From an uncultured Flavobacteriales bacterium (GTDB lineage: Bacteria; Bacteroidota; Bacteroidia; Flavobacteriales_F; PHOS-HE28), in the NCBI GenBank assembly GCA_937872175.1, contig CALMPI010000050.1, forward strand, positions 116,540 to 180,539: DNA of 64,000 nucleotides, written 5' to 3'. Shown piece by piece: positions 51,105 to 59,966 of the stretch (its first letter is position 1; each line of letters begins with the position of its first letter). Position numbers and translations under genes: made by a program. The notes under the pieces were generated by a model that was given only the letters and a program-made list of their open reading frames with translations, was not told the origin of the DNA and did no database searches.

Positions 51105-51527
51105 CTAAACCACCCACTCCTCGCCTGTGCGAAAGACCGTCCCCTTGAAAAGGGCCACGGTGCGCGCAAGCTGGTCCGTCACGATAACCTCATACGTGGC
51201 GAATCGCGTGGAGCGGTTCTTTTCCGTTGTGGTCGCCGTAAGGGTGTCCCCTGAATGAACAGGACGCATGTGGGTGATGCTGGTCTCAATGCTCACCGAA
51301 CGGACACCATGGGAATTGGATGCGAACGCCAGCGCGCTGTCCGCCAAACTGTACGCGATGCCTCCGTGCGCGATGGCGAAACCGTTCAGCATTTCATCCC
51401 TGACGGCCATGCTCAGCACACACCGACCGGGAGCCACCGCGAGCCGTTCGATCCCTAGCCACCGGCTGAAGGGGTCGCGATCGAACATCGTCGCCACCAC
51501 GCGTTGAGCCAGGTCATGCGGGTCCAT
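51105..51527 (-). CDS. PaaI-family hot-dog thioesterase
   Basis: 140 residues. The hot-dog core is GIERLAVAPGRCVLSMAV, LNGFAIAHGGIAYSLADSALAF (the HGG motif with catalytic Asp in the helix below), and SGDTLTATTTEKNRSTRF. It hydrolyses acyl- or aryl-CoA, such as hydroxyphenylacetyl-CoA. The thiolase 550 bp upstream in the opposite orientation is of the kind found in the same phenylacetate or adipate pathways. A minus-strand box TACCTTGG (51532-51539) lies 4 nt from the ATG. Confidence 0.88.
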   Translation of the reverse strand: MDPHDLAQRVVATMFDRDPFSRWLGIERLAVAPGRCVLSMAVRDEMLNGFAIAHGGIAYSLADSALAFASNSHGVRSVSIETSITHMRPVHSGDTLTATTTEKNRSTRFATYEVIVTDQLARTVALFKGTVFRTGEEWVV

Positions 51528-51531
51528 GGCG

Positions 51532-51539
51532 CCAAGGTA
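51532..51539 (-). promoter_or_regulatory. Candidate -7 box of the PaaI-like gene
   Basis: Minus strand TACCTTGG, identical to the PdeM box, 4 nt upstream of the ATG. Confidence 0.5.
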
Positions 51540-51558
51540 GATGGCCCGGTTGGTCGCC

Positions 51559-51584
51559 AACATATGTATGGCCATACATATGTT
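51559..51584. repeat. 26-bp perfect palindrome, left copy
   Basis: Fully symmetric, with the 18-nt core TATGTATGGCCATACATA at its centre. The outer bases are AACA and TGTT. It is 20 bp beyond the PaaI promoter box and 216 bp (centre to centre) from its partner at 51776. Confidence 0.9.
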
Positions 51585-52075
51585 CATGGGACGTTCCGTC
51601 CTTCACGATCTTCTTGGAAATAGGCGGAATCGCTGGACATCTGCCCGGCCATTGCACCCGGGTTGCCTGCATGCGCACCGGATCAGAACGTATAATGGAT
51701 CTTGGCGGCGATTATACTATATCCCTCATCTTCAGCTGTTTAATGGACGAACTTCCGTATTGTGTCATCGCCTCAACGTATGTATGGCCATACATACGTC
51801 TTCAATCCGTCCAGCTGTGGGCGACATCCGCAGAGCCCAAATTCAACGGCTTGTTCCCCATGCAAGGCCACGGCGGACCGCCATCGCCCCTGTCTGGGGG
51901 CCGACGGATGCTTGCGACTCCGTAGGGCCCTGATCCTCAGATGAATGAGGGTTCGTCTCAGGGTCGCGGTATACGCGTTGCCCAGGCTGAGCAGGTTCAC
52001 CGGCCCCTCTCCTCTGACACTTGCGCCCGGACGGTAACACCCCCTGTTGCATCTTCGCATCCTTGTCCAGAACCT
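51585..52075. other. Intergenic region with paired palindromes, no gene supported
   Basis: Together with the sequence back to 51528 this is a 548-bp spacer between PaaI and thiolase. It has more A/T than the surroundings, includes near-consensus TATAATGG and TATACTATAT stretches, and has no credible reading frame; the longest one lacks the amino acid balance of the neighbours. It may hold an operator, a small RNA or the remains of a mobile element. Confidence 0.6.
51776..51799. repeat. 24-bp perfect palindrome, right copy
   Basis: Same 18-nt core TATGTATGGCCATACATA, with outer bases ACG and CGT instead of AACA and TGTT. The core is identical to the left copy, while the outer arms differ but remain symmetric. 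Confidence 0.9.
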
Positions 52076-53284
52076 ATGGCCTCCAACGCTTATCTCATCG
52101 ATGCGGTCCGTTCACCCATTGGGGCCTTCGCCGGAGCCCTTGCACCCGTGCGGGCCGACGATCTGGCCGCCCATGTGCTTCGCGAACTGGTGAAGCGGCA
52201 GCCCTCCATTGATCCGTCGGCCGTGGACGATGTGATCCTGGGTTGCGCGAACCAGGCCGGTGAGGACAACCGCAATGTGGGCCGCATGGCCCTGTTGTTG
52301 GCCGGGTTGCCCGTGAGCGTGCCGGGCGAGACCGTCAACCGGCTTTGTGCCAGTGGCATGAGCGCCGTTGTTCAGGCCGGGCGGGCCATCCAAGCGGGTC
52401 ATGGCGACCTGCTCATCGCGGGCGGAGTGGAGCACATGACCCGCGGCCCTTGGGTGATGAGCAAGACCAGCACGCCCTATGGACGGGACGCTCAACTTTT
52501 CGACAGCAGTTTCGGCTGGCGTTTTGTCAACCCCGGTATGAAGGAGAGATTCGGTGTGGATCAGATGGGCGAGACGGCGGAGAATCTCCTCGAAGCCGCG
52601 CCCATCAGCCGTGACGACCAGGACCGGTTCGCCCTGTGGAGCCAGCGCAAAGCCACTGCCGCTCTGGACAGTGGGCGGCTGGCTCGCGAGATCGCTCCGG
52701 TGCCTGTGCCCCAGCGGAAAGGTGATCCCAGGATCGTGGAGAAGGATGAGTTCATCAAGCCGGCGACCACGATCGAGGCCCTGGCCGGTTTGAAGCCGGC
52801 GTTCCGGCGCAACGGCTCGGTGACGGCCGGCAATAGCAGTGGCCTGAACGACGGTGCCGCTGCCGTGCTGGTGGCGGGGGATGCCGCCTTGAACCGGTAT
52901 GGTCTGAGGCCAATGGCGCGGATCGTGACGGCCGCGGTGACAGGGGTGGAACCGCGCGTCATGGGCATCGGCCCTGTGAGCGCCACCAAGCTGGCCTTGA
53001 AGCGTGCCGGGCTTGGGCTCGACGACATCGGGATCATCGAGCTCAACGAAGCGTTCGCGGCTCAGGTCCTGAGCTGCACGCGCGCACTCGGTATCGCTGA
53101 TGATGACCCAAGGCTCAATCCCAATGGGGGCGCCATCGCCCTGGGACACCCCTTGGGCATGAGCGGTGCGCGGTTGTTGCACACCGCAGCACTCGAGCTC
53201 CAGGACACGGGTAAGCGATACGCCTTGTGCACCATGTGCATCGGCGTGGGTCAGGGCTATGCCGTCATTCTCGAACGCTGCTGA
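52076..53284 (+). CDS. Acetyl-CoA acetyltransferase-type thiolase (PcaF/PaaJ-like)
   Basis: 402 residues. The N-terminal active Cys91 is in VNRLCASGMSAV; the conserved GHPLGMSGAR (catalytic His) and the CTMCIGVGQG (second Cys) motifs are at the C-terminus. NSSGLNDGAAAVL and LNEAFAAQVL are also conserved. The closest types by motif are 3-oxoadipyl-CoA and acetoacetyl-CoA thiolases. ATG 52076 is chosen because it starts the family N-terminus (MASNAYLIDAVRSPIG). It is followed after 31 bp by a secreted protein of unknown function. Confidence 0.93.
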   Translation: MASNAYLIDAVRSPIGAFAGALAPVRADDLAAHVLRELVKRQPSIDPSAVDDVILGCANQAGEDNRNVGRMALLLAGLPVSVPGETVNRLCASGMSAVVQAGRAIQAGHGDLLIAGGVEHMTRGPWVMSKTSTPYGRDAQLFDSSFGWRFVNPGMKERFGVDQMGETAENLLEAAPISRDDQDRFALWSQRKATAALDSGRLAREIAPVPVPQRKGDPRIVEKDEFIKPATTIEALAGLKPAFRRNGSVTAGNSSGLNDGAAAVLVAGDAALNRYGLRPMARIVTAAVTGVEPRVMGIGPVSATKLALKRAGLGLDDIGIIELNEAFAAQVLSCTRALGIADDDPRLNPNGGAIALGHPLGMSGARLLHTAALELQDTGKRYALCTMCIGVGQGYAVILERC

Positions 53285-53315
53285 ACTACCTTCACCTCTG
53301 CTATTCCAGGACACC

Positions 53316-54905
53316 ATGCTGCGAACGCTTGCCCTCCTCGCCATAAGCACCGGTCTGATGGCGGTGGCCCAACAACCACCGAAGGTCCGGGTAAAGGTGA
53401 AGGCCGACCTCGGTCGCCGGATCGAGGATGGCACCACCCTGCATACCGTGGTGAAAGGGGATGAAGGGGCCTTGATCGCCATGCAGGTGCCCGCTGACGC
53501 CGAGGTCCTTGGCGGATATCCACAGACGGGCATGACGTGGGGCCTGGTGACCTACGACCGCGCCACCCTTTCCCCCATCAAGAGCGCAGCGCCCAAGATG
53601 GTGTACGGCGAGACCCCGGTGGCGGTGGAAACGGTAGGGCGCCATCATCGAAAGATCTGGTTGTTCGGTTCCAAGATCGATCTGGAGCGGTCAGGGGTGC
53701 AGGTCATCCGGCAGGAGATGAATCCCAGGAGCCTCCAAGGTGTGAAGGGAGCCCAGGAACATGTGTTGCTCCCGTTCGATCGGTTCGGCAAGGAGCAGAG
53801 CTGGTTCACGCCTGGTGCTGCTGTCGGATTGATGTGCGTCCCCAGTTCGGACACATCCCGGTTCATGCTCACCCTTGACCCCCGCAGCACCCAGCGACCG
53901 GGGGCTCCGTGGTTCGCGGCGGTGTTCCACAAGGACATGAGCCTGCATTGGGCCCGCGCCATGGAGGTGGATGCCGCAGTGAAGCAGGTCGTTGTGGCCG
54001 CCACCGTGCTGGATGGTGATGGTGTGGTCTGGCGACTTGTGAAATGGGTGACCGATCCTGCACCCAAGGTCAAGGAACAAGTCGGGTTCTCTTGGGCCGT
54101 TGTTCGGATGGACAGCGCGGGTCAACAGCAGGTGGTGCTGGACCTGCCGGGCGCTCCCTACGCTCAGGATGTACGCCTGGCCCTTCGAAAGGATGGTGCG
54201 CTGATGGTCGCGGGCACCTATGGCGAGCCCACCCTGCCACGTGATCGATCGAAAGGCCTGTTCTTCACCACCCTCGACCGCACGACCTTCACCTGGGGCG
54301 CGTTCAAGCTGCATACGCTGCAACCGGCGGTGATCAAGGACAGAAAAGAGCTCCAGGTGGACGTGGTGGCCGAGGACCTTCAGGTGTTCAGCGACGGAGG
54401 TGCGGTACTTCTGGCGAACGAAAGCGCTTTGCGCACCATTCAGAGCAAGAATTTCGCGAATCAGCCGGTCACCCGTGAAAGCTACGTCACCCGTGACCTG
54501 CACGTGATGCGTGTGGATGCGAACGGCGAGCCGGTATGGTACACCGTCCTGGACCGCGATATCAACCTGGAGAAACCGGGACGCGGGGCGCCGGTGGCCT
54601 TCGTGCAGAATGACCTCCTTCATGTGCTGGTGAACGACGATATGGCCAATGAGGAGCGCCGTAGGTCCGGCGAACCCGTGCCGCCATTGGACGGTGGTGG
54701 CGAGGCTCTCCTTCTGGAGTTCAAGGCGGACGGGACCTCAAAGGCCCGCTCCGTGGTGAACGGAGGCGCTGATGTGGCCATCGTGCTGCCCGAGCGGCGT
54801 TGGCCCGTGGCGCCGAACGAGACCGTCATGCTGGCCGGCTTCAAGCTCCAAGGAGACAAGACGTTCCCGTTGTCCGTGCAGTTCGAACAAGAGACCAGAC
54901 GCTGA
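53316..54905 (+). CDS. Secreted protein of unknown function
   Basis: 529 residues with a signal peptide (MLRTLALLAISTGLMAVAQ). The rest is beta-rich with many Gly/Asp/Trp residues; repeated features such as VWFxxV and LxMVAGTYGEP suggest a beta-propeller-like or sandwich repeat but no known family could be named. The end lacks a T9SS sorting domain. It is preceded by the thiolase and followed by a YdeI-like gene 26 bp later, so these may be co-transcribed. Confidence 0.7.
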   Translation: MLRTLALLAISTGLMAVAQQPPKVRVKVKADLGRRIEDGTTLHTVVKGDEGALIAMQVPADAEVLGGYPQTGMTWGLVTYDRATLSPIKSAAPKMVYGETPVAVETVGRHHRKIWLFGSKIDLERSGVQVIRQEMNPRSLQGVKGAQEHVLLPFDRFGKEQSWFTPGAAVGLMCVPSSDTSRFMLTLDPRSTQRPGAPWFAAVFHKDMSLHWARAMEVDAAVKQVVVAATVLDGDGVVWRLVKWVTDPAPKVKEQVGFSWAVVRMDSAGQQQVVLDLPGAPYAQDVRLALRKDGALMVAGTYGEPTLPRDRSKGLFFTTLDRTTFTWGAFKLHTLQPAVIKDRKELQVDVVAEDLQVFSDGGAVLLANESALRTIQSKNFANQPVTRESYVTRDLHVMRVDANGEPVWYTVLDRDINLEKPGRGAPVAFVQNDLLHVLVNDDMANEERRRSGEPVPPLDGGGEALLLEFKADGTSKARSVVNGGADVAIVLPERRWPVAPNETVMLAGFKLQGDKTFPLSVQFEQETRR

Positions 54906-54931
54906 TCGGACCGACCTCTGAACCCTCTGCC

Positions 54932-55543
54932 ATGCTCCCTCAGGAACAGATCAACCTGTACATCGCCGAACAGCCTGAATGGCATCGACGCACCCTGGTC
55001 CGCCTTCGCCAGCTCATCCACTCGGTGGACGAGACCATCGAGGAGACCTGGCGGTGGAACATGCCTCATTTCGACCATGACGGGATCATGATCGGCACCA
55101 TCGGGTTGAAACACGCCGTGTGCGTCTGGTTCCACAAGGGCGCCCTCTTGAAGGATGCGCACAAGCTCTTCGACAAGCCCGAGAAGGACGAGACGAAAGG
55201 GATGCGCAAGTACCGGATCGAGGAAGGCGGCGCGATCGATGAAAAGGCCTTTGTGGACCTTGTGAAGCAGGCCGTGAAGGTGAACCGCAGTGGCGCGAAG
55301 CTTCCGGATGCCAAACCGATCCGGAAAGCCCTCGTCGTTCCTGAGGAATTGGATGCCGTGCTGCGGAAGGACGACGAGGCCTGGTCGCACTGGGAAGGCA
55401 TGACCGCGGCGCAGCAGCGTGAATACGTGGAGTGGATCACCGACGCACGCAAGGACGAGACCCGCAAACGCCGGGTGGCCGAGGCGTACCAGGACATCCG
55501 GGAGGGGCGGACACGGAACGAGCGATACCGCGTCAAGAGCTGA
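54932..55543 (+). CDS. DUF1801 / YdeI-like protein
   Basis: 203 residues. The N-terminal DUF1801 part (RQLIHSVDETIEETWRWNMPHFDHDGIMIGTIGLKHAVCVWF) is a small alpha/beta domain, and the C-terminal part (VPEELDAVLRKDDEAWSHWEGMTAAQQREYVEWITDARKDETRKRRV) is the YdeI/OmdA domain, with typical conserved Trp and Arg residues. Both are found together in many bacteria. The function is not known. A bidirectional terminator lies between this gene and the convergent rpmE2. Confidence 0.9.
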   Translation: MLPQEQINLYIAEQPEWHRRTLVRLRQLIHSVDETIEETWRWNMPHFDHDGIMIGTIGLKHAVCVWFHKGALLKDAHKLFDKPEKDETKGMRKYRIEEGGAIDEKAFVDLVKQAVKVNRSGAKLPDAKPIRKALVVPEELDAVLRKDDEAWSHWEGMTAAQQREYVEWITDARKDETRKRRVAEAYQDIREGRTRNERYRVKS

Positions 55544-55562
55544 GGCACCGGCACGAACGGAA

Positions 55563-55592
55563 AAGCCCCCGGTCCAGGGACCGAGGGCTTCC
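55563..55592. terminator. Bidirectional intrinsic terminator between YdeI-like gene and rpmE2
   Basis: Two-part inverted repeat: AAGCCC (55563-55568) with GGGCTT (55585-55590), and CGGTCC (55570-55575) with GGACCG (55578-55583), with one internal mismatch. The minus strand has TTTT next to the arm. Confidence 0.75.
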
Positions 55593-55610
55593 ATGTCGAC
55601 GGAGGGCGGT

Positions 55611-55874
55611 TTACTTCGCCTCCTTGTTGTGGCGCGCGTACCGCTTGTTGAACTTGTCCACCCGGCCGGCGGTGTCGATCAGCATCATCTTGCCGGTGTA
55701 GAACGGATGTGAGGTATGGCTGATGTCCAACTTCACGAGGGGATACTCGTTGCCGTCCTCCCACTTGATGGACTCCTTGGTGGCCGCGCAACTGCGGCTC
55801 AGGAACATGTAGTCGTTGGACATGTCCTTGAACACCACGACGCGGTAGTTCTCGGGGTGGATGCCGTCCTTCAT
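55611..55874 (-). CDS. rpmE2: 50S ribosomal protein L31, type B (zinc-free form)
   Basis: 87 residues. Type B L31 has the ending [25 protein letters not shown] and lacks the four-cysteine zinc site of the classical L31. The single Cys (SRSCAAT) confirms this form. [20 protein letters not shown] precedes it. Type B L31 is usually expressed when zinc is scarce, but in many Bacteroidota it is the only L31. A perfect TACTTTTG box is at 55917-55924 on the minus strand, 42 nt from the ATG. Confidence 0.95.
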   Translation of the reverse strand: MKDGIHPENYRVVVFKDMSNDYMFLSRSCAATKESIKWEDGNEYPLVKLDISHTSHPFYTGKMMLIDTAGRVDKFNKRYARHNKEAK

Positions 55875-55916
55875 GGTTCTGCGGTTCTCGATCCGCCACT
55901 TCGTGCAGCGGGGGCG

Positions 55917-55924
55917 CAAAAGTA
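55917..55924 (-). promoter_or_regulatory. -7 promoter box of rpmE2
   Basis: Minus strand TACTTTTG, perfect TAnnTTTG match. Confidence 0.65.
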
Positions 55925-55998
55925 AGCCGGATCGACGAGTTCACCAAATGGTCATCCGGGCAATGATCGCCCGACCCCTTCCGTATTGGAGGCCGAGC

Positions 55999-56006
55999 CA
56001 TCTTTG
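55999..56006 (+). promoter_or_regulatory. Candidate -7 box of the beta-helix lipoprotein gene
   Basis: CATCTTTG, one mismatch to TAnnTTTG, 6 nt before ATG 56013. Confidence 0.5.
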
Positions 56007-56012
56007 CACCCC

Positions 56013-57497
56013 ATGTTGACCCGCACGTTCCTCGCCCTGTCCGCCGGTCTTGTCATTCTGGCGGGCTGCCGAAAGGACCTGCGGTTCACCGAGGATGGGG
56101 TCACGCTGGACTTCAGCCGCGACACAGTACTGTTCGACACGGTGTTCACCACGTTGACCACCTCGGTGACCAAGCGCTTCACCGTCCGGAACCCGGACGC
56201 CAACGCGGTGAAGGTCGACATCGCCCTGGTCGGCGGAGCCCCCTCGCCGTTCCGGATCAATGTGGACGGCCTCGGTGGAGAGAGCTTCGAGGACGTGGAG
56301 ATCCTTGGCGGGGACAGCCTGTTCGTGTTCGTCGAAGTGCTGCCCGGTGCCGGTGGGGTGAACACCCCTTTCCTGGTGGAGGACTTCATCCGCTTCAACA
56401 CCAACGGGGTGGACCAGTCCGTGCTCCTCCAGGTCTGGGGGCAGGATGCGGTGGTGTACCGGCCTGATGAGTTCGTTCAGGGATTCCCCCCCTTCACGTA
56501 CGTCGCGGGCGGCTTCGATCAGAACGGGAACCAGATCTGTGGGGAGACCGTGGTCTGGACCCCTGAAAAGCCCATCCTCATCCTGGGCTACGCCGTGGTG
56601 GACAGCTGCAATGCACTGGTCATCCAGCCCGGTACGCGGATCTACGTGCACGGAGGGGGCGGGCTGTGGGTCTACAAGTACGGGCGCATCACCGCCCAAG
56701 GTCTGGTCGACCAGCCGATCGTGTTCCAGGGCGACCGGTTGGAGCCTGCCTATCAGGACCTGCCCGGCCAGTGGGACCGGATCTGGATCAACGAAGGTGA
56801 GGCCGGTCAGGACAACGTGTTCGAGCATGTGCGGATCCGGAACGCCCTGATCGGTGTTCAATGCGAGACCTTCCCGCTCGACCCCTCGGCCCCAACGAGC
56901 GCGGCCAAGCTCGTCCTGAACAATGTGAGCATCCGGAACTGCTCGGCCGCAGGCATCCTGAGCCGCAACTACCGGATCACCAGCAACAACCTGTTGGTGG
57001 CCGATGCAGGGCAATACTGCATGGCGCTGACGGGCGGCGGCGAATACTTCTTCAACCACACCACCATCTCCAACTTCTGGTCCTACGATGTGCGGAACGA
57101 TCCAGCCTTCCTGCTGACCAATACCTATCAGGGCATCGACGGGGTCGTGCAGGTGCGCGACATCACCGGCAGCACGTTCCAGAACGGGGTCATCCACGGG
57201 GCCAACAGCAACGAGTTCCTGGTCGAGCTGCAACCCGGGGCCACAACGAACTACACCTTCACCAACTTCCTGTTCCGCACCGACCAGCCCACCAGCGATG
57301 TGGTCCACTTCCCCGATCAACCGTCGATCATCCGCAACCTCAACCCCTCGTTCGTGAGCGCGGCCGATCAGCACCTCTCCGCCGGGTCACCCTGCATCGA
57401 CCGGGGTATCAACAGCACCATCGAGGCGCTCACGGACCTGGATGGACAGCCACGCTCCTTCCCGCCCGATCTGGGCTGCTACGAGTTCGTGCCCTGA
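56013..57497 (+). CDS. Outer-membrane lipoprotein with parallel beta-helix-like repeats
   Basis: 494 residues. The signal peptide MLTRTFLALSAGLVILAGC ends in a lipobox (LAGC). An N-terminal Ig-like domain (SVTKRFTVRNPDANAVKVDIAL) is followed by right-handed beta-helix features: INEGEAGQDNVFEHVRIRNA, AAKLVLNNVSIRNCSAAGIL and GTRIYVHGGGGLWV. Conserved proteins of this design occur throughout Bacteroidota, with no assigned enzyme activity. The C-terminus SAADQHLSAGSPCIDRGIN with CIDRG is a common end of surface beta-helix proteins. Confidence 0.85.
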   Translation: MLTRTFLALSAGLVILAGCRKDLRFTEDGVTLDFSRDTVLFDTVFTTLTTSVTKRFTVRNPDANAVKVDIALVGGAPSPFRINVDGLGGESFEDVEILGGDSLFVFVEVLPGAGGVNTPFLVEDFIRFNTNGVDQSVLLQVWGQDAVVYRPDEFVQGFPPFTYVAGGFDQNGNQICGETVVWTPEKPILILGYAVVDSCNALVIQPGTRIYVHGGGGLWVYKYGRITAQGLVDQPIVFQGDRLEPAYQDLPGQWDRIWINEGEAGQDNVFEHVRIRNALIGVQCETFPLDPSAPTSAAKLVLNNVSIRNCSAAGILSRNYRITSNNLLVADAGQYCMALTGGGEYFFNHTTISNFWSYDVRNDPAFLLTNTYQGIDGVVQVRDITGSTFQNGVIHGANSNEFLVELQPGATTNYTFTNFLFRTDQPTSDVVHFPDQPSIIRNLNPSFVSAADQHLSAGSPCIDRGINSTIEALTDLDGQPRSFPPDLGCYEFVP

Positions 57498-57506
57498 GGC
57501 TCCCGC

Positions 57507-58571
57507 TCAGCGTCCTCGTTCGCGGTCGAAGGCCTTCACGTACGCTCCGTTGCTGTACACCCGCTGAAGGGCTTCCGCGGCCAGATCAAAATCCGGGCGG
57601 ATGAGCAGGGCCACCTGGTAATCGGCCGCGGCACTGTCCAACCGGTCCAGCCGTTCGTACGCCACACCCCGGTTGTACCAGGCCTGGTGATAGTTGGTGT
57701 TCAGCTCCGTGGCCTTGGTGAACCAGACGATGGCACTGCGGGGGTCCTGCCGGTGTTCCAGATGGATGTAGCCGGTGTTGTACGGCGCCAGTGCGTTCAG
57801 GCTGTCCACCTCGGCAATGCGGGCGTAGGCGGCCATCGCCAGGCTGTCCTCGCCATGGCCCTGGTGATACATGCCCAGGTTGTACAAGGCTTCCACACTG
57901 TTGGGCCGGATGGCCAGGGCTGAACGGTAATAGTCCACGGCAAGTCGGTCGTGGAGCCCGGCGTGCAACAGCCCGAGTTGGATGAAGGCACTGTAATGGC
58001 CCGGATCCTGCTCCACCGCCGTGCGCAGGCTGGAGATGGCCAGCGCGGTGTCGCCTGCTTCCTTGTAGATCCACCCTTTGATGTAGTACCCCTTGGCCAG
58101 GTGGGGATCCATGCGGAGCGCCGTGTTCACCAGCTCCATGGCCTCGCGATGGTGACGGAGCACCAGCTCGATCTCCGCCAGTTTCAACCTCGGCCCGGGC
58201 TGGTCCGGTGCCAGGGTGATGGCCCGCTCGAACTCGGACCGCGCCCGATCCACCATGGTCTGCCCATAGTACAGGTCGCCCCGCTCGATCCGATATCCTG
58301 CATGGGTGCTGTCCGCGGCAATGGCCCGTTCCCAGTCCCTGAAGGCCTGCCGGAGGCTGTCCGCCGCGGTGTACAACCGCGCACGCTCGGCATAGAGCGC
58401 AGCGTTGGAGGGGTCGGCCACGATCCGCTGCTCAAGCGCGGCCAGCTGTTCGGCAAGGCCACCTGCGGACCCGGCAGGGACGGCACTGTCGGCGGGCGGC
58501 GGGGTCGAGGGCCGGCAGGCCAACATCATCAGGACGAGCAGGTGGCCGAGGGGGCGTGCGCCGTGGGTCAT
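57507..58571 (-). CDS. TPR-repeat lipoprotein
   Basis: 354 residues. The N-terminus (PLGHLLVLMMLAC) looks like a lipoprotein signal. About eight TPR units follow, for example DSTHAGYRIERGDLYYGQTMVDRARSEFERAI, GHYSAFIQLGLLHAGLHDRLAVDYY and NYHQAWYNRGVAYERLDRLDSAAADY, each with the W/L-G-Y-A-P pattern. It is probably a scaffold protein facing the periplasm. Its end is 9 bp from the convergent beta-helix lipoprotein gene. The region between its start and recA holds a hairpin. Confidence 0.88.
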   Translation of the reverse strand: MTHGARPLGHLLVLMMLACRPSTPPPADSAVPAGSAGGLAEQLAALEQRIVADPSNAALYAERARLYTAADSLRQAFRDWERAIAADSTHAGYRIERGDLYYGQTMVDRARSEFERAITLAPDQPGPRLKLAEIELVLRHHREAMELVNTALRMDPHLAKGYYIKGWIYKEAGDTALAISSLRTAVEQDPGHYSAFIQLGLLHAGLHDRLAVDYYRSALAIRPNSVEALYNLGMYHQGHGEDSLAMAAYARIAEVDSLNALAPYNTGYIHLEHRQDPRSAIVWFTKATELNTNYHQAWYNRGVAYERLDRLDSAAADYQVALLIRPDFDLAAEALQRVYSNGAYVKAFDRERGR

Positions 58572-58583
58572 GGGAACGAAGAA

Positions 58584-58603
58584 GCCCCTTCCGGGGAAGG
58601 GGC
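58584..58603 (-). terminator. Candidate terminator of recA
   Basis: 9-bp perfect arms (58584-58592 and 58595-58603) with a 2-nt loop, 31 bp downstream of the recA stop codon and just before the TPR gene. Minus strand continues TTCTTC. Confidence 0.55.
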
Positions 58604-58633
58604 CTCTAAGGTAGGGTCGGACCGGAGGGCGCC

Positions 58634-59653
58634 TCAGGCGTTTTGAGGAGCGGCTTCCCTTAGACCGTCCTTGATCTTTTTCTCCAGCTCCTCGCACAGC
58701 TCCGGATTGTCCTCCAACAGCTGCCGAACGGCGTCCCGGCCTTGACCCAGTTTGTTGTCCTCGTAAGCGAACCAGCTTCCGCTCTTCTTGATGATGCCCT
58801 GTTCGACACCCATGTCGATGATCTCACCGGACTTGCTGATGCCCTTCCCGAAGAGGATGTCGAACTCCGTTTTGCGGAAAGGCGGAGCCACCTTGTTCTT
58901 CACGATCTTCACCTTGGTGCGGTTGCCCACCGCGTTCTCCCCATCCTTGATCTGGCTGGTGCGACGGATGTCGATGCGGATGCTTGCGTAGAACTTGAGC
59001 GCATTGCCGCCGGTCGTGGTCTCCGGGTTGCCGAACATCACCCCGATCTTCTCGCGCAACTGGTTGATGAAGATGCAGCAGCAGCCCGTCTTGCTGATCG
59101 TCCCGGTGAGCTTGCGCAGGGCCTTGCTCATGAGGCGTGCCTGCATGCCGGGTGCGGCATCCCCCATCTCTCCTTCGATCTCCGCCCGCGGGGTCAACGC
59201 CGCCACACTGTCCACCACCAACAGGTCGATCGCGCCGGAGCGGATCAGATTGTCCGCGATCTCCAAGGCTTGTTCGCCATTGTCCGGCTGGCTGATCAGC
59301 AGGTTCTCCGTGTCCACCCCAAGCGCCTCCGCATAGAAGCGATCGAAGGCGTGCTCGGCGTCCACGATGGCCGCGATGCCACCTTTCTTCTGCACCTCCG
59401 CAATGGCATGGATCGCGAGGGTGGTCTTTCCCGAGCTCTCCGGTCCATAGATCTCCACGATCCGGCCCTTCGGATAGCCGCCCACGCCCAAGGCGAGATC
59501 GAGGCCCAGCGATCCGGAGGGGATCACCTCCACCTGCTCCACCGCATCGTCCCCCAGCTTCATGATGGCCCCCTTGCCGAAGGTCTTCTCCATCTTGTCC
59601 ATGGTAAGCTGAAGCGCCTTCAGCTTCTCCTTGTTGATCTCCACCGCTGCCAT
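58634..59653 (-). CDS. recA: RecA recombinase
   Basis: 339 residues, normal. Walker A GPESSGKT is at residues 70-77; [19 protein letters not shown] (Walker B and L1), [27 protein letters not shown] (L2) and the C-terminal domain are intact. RecA forms filaments on single-stranded DNA for recombination and induces the SOS response. Upstream lies a nested inverted repeat (59682-59720) that may be a regulatory operator. The gene is monocistronic. Confidence 0.98.
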   Translation of the reverse strand: MAAVEINKEKLKALQLTMDKMEKTFGKGAIMKLGDDAVEQVEVIPSGSLGLDLALGVGGYPKGRIVEIYGPESSGKTTLAIHAIAEVQKKGGIAAIVDAEHAFDRFYAEALGVDTENLLISQPDNGEQALEIADNLIRSGAIDLLVVDSVAALTPRAEIEGEMGDAAPGMQARLMSKALRKLTGTISKTGCCCIFINQLREKIGVMFGNPETTTGGNALKFYASIRIDIRRTSQIKDGENAVGNRTKVKIVKNKVAPPFRKTEFDILFGKGISKSGEIIDMGVEQGIIKKSGSWFAYEDNKLGQGRDAVRQLLEDNPELCEELEKKIKDGLREAAPQNA

Positions 59654-59681
59654 GTGTTTCGGGTTTGTTGTCGCGTTGATC

Positions 59682-59720
59682 GTTCGACCGACCGCTTGAC
59701 GTCTTTTACGTCAGTCGAAC
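59682..59720. promoter_or_regulatory. Nested inverted repeat upstream of recA
   Basis: Outer arms GTTCGAC (59682-59688) and GTCGAAC (59714-59720); inner arms TGACGT (59697-59702) and ACGTCA (59708-59713) around CTTTT. It begins 29 nt upstream of the recA ATG. This could be an SOS-type operator or the recA promoter region; no known LexA box sequence was matched. Confidence 0.5.
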
Positions 59721-59966
59721 GCCGGACAATTAAGCAACGTGTCACCCCGATCGCCAAAAAAACCGGCGGAAAGTTTTCAACAGGTCGTGTCGCTCCTGCA
59801 TGGGTGAAGGACCTGGAATTCGGCTGTGAATGAGTTGAATGCATCGACGAATCCCTCTTCTTGTTCGACGAAACTTGACAGCGGCGACCGCTTCGCCGTT
59901 GCTTTGTGCCCGTTCGTCCGTCTTCGATCGACCCTGTGGGCTACTTGGACACCAACAGGATCACCG

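Noticed and set aside
51541..51933. 130-codon frame across the palindromes
   Set aside because: Contains the palindrome-derived peptide CMAIH twice, no family, and unusual amino acid use; not a gene.
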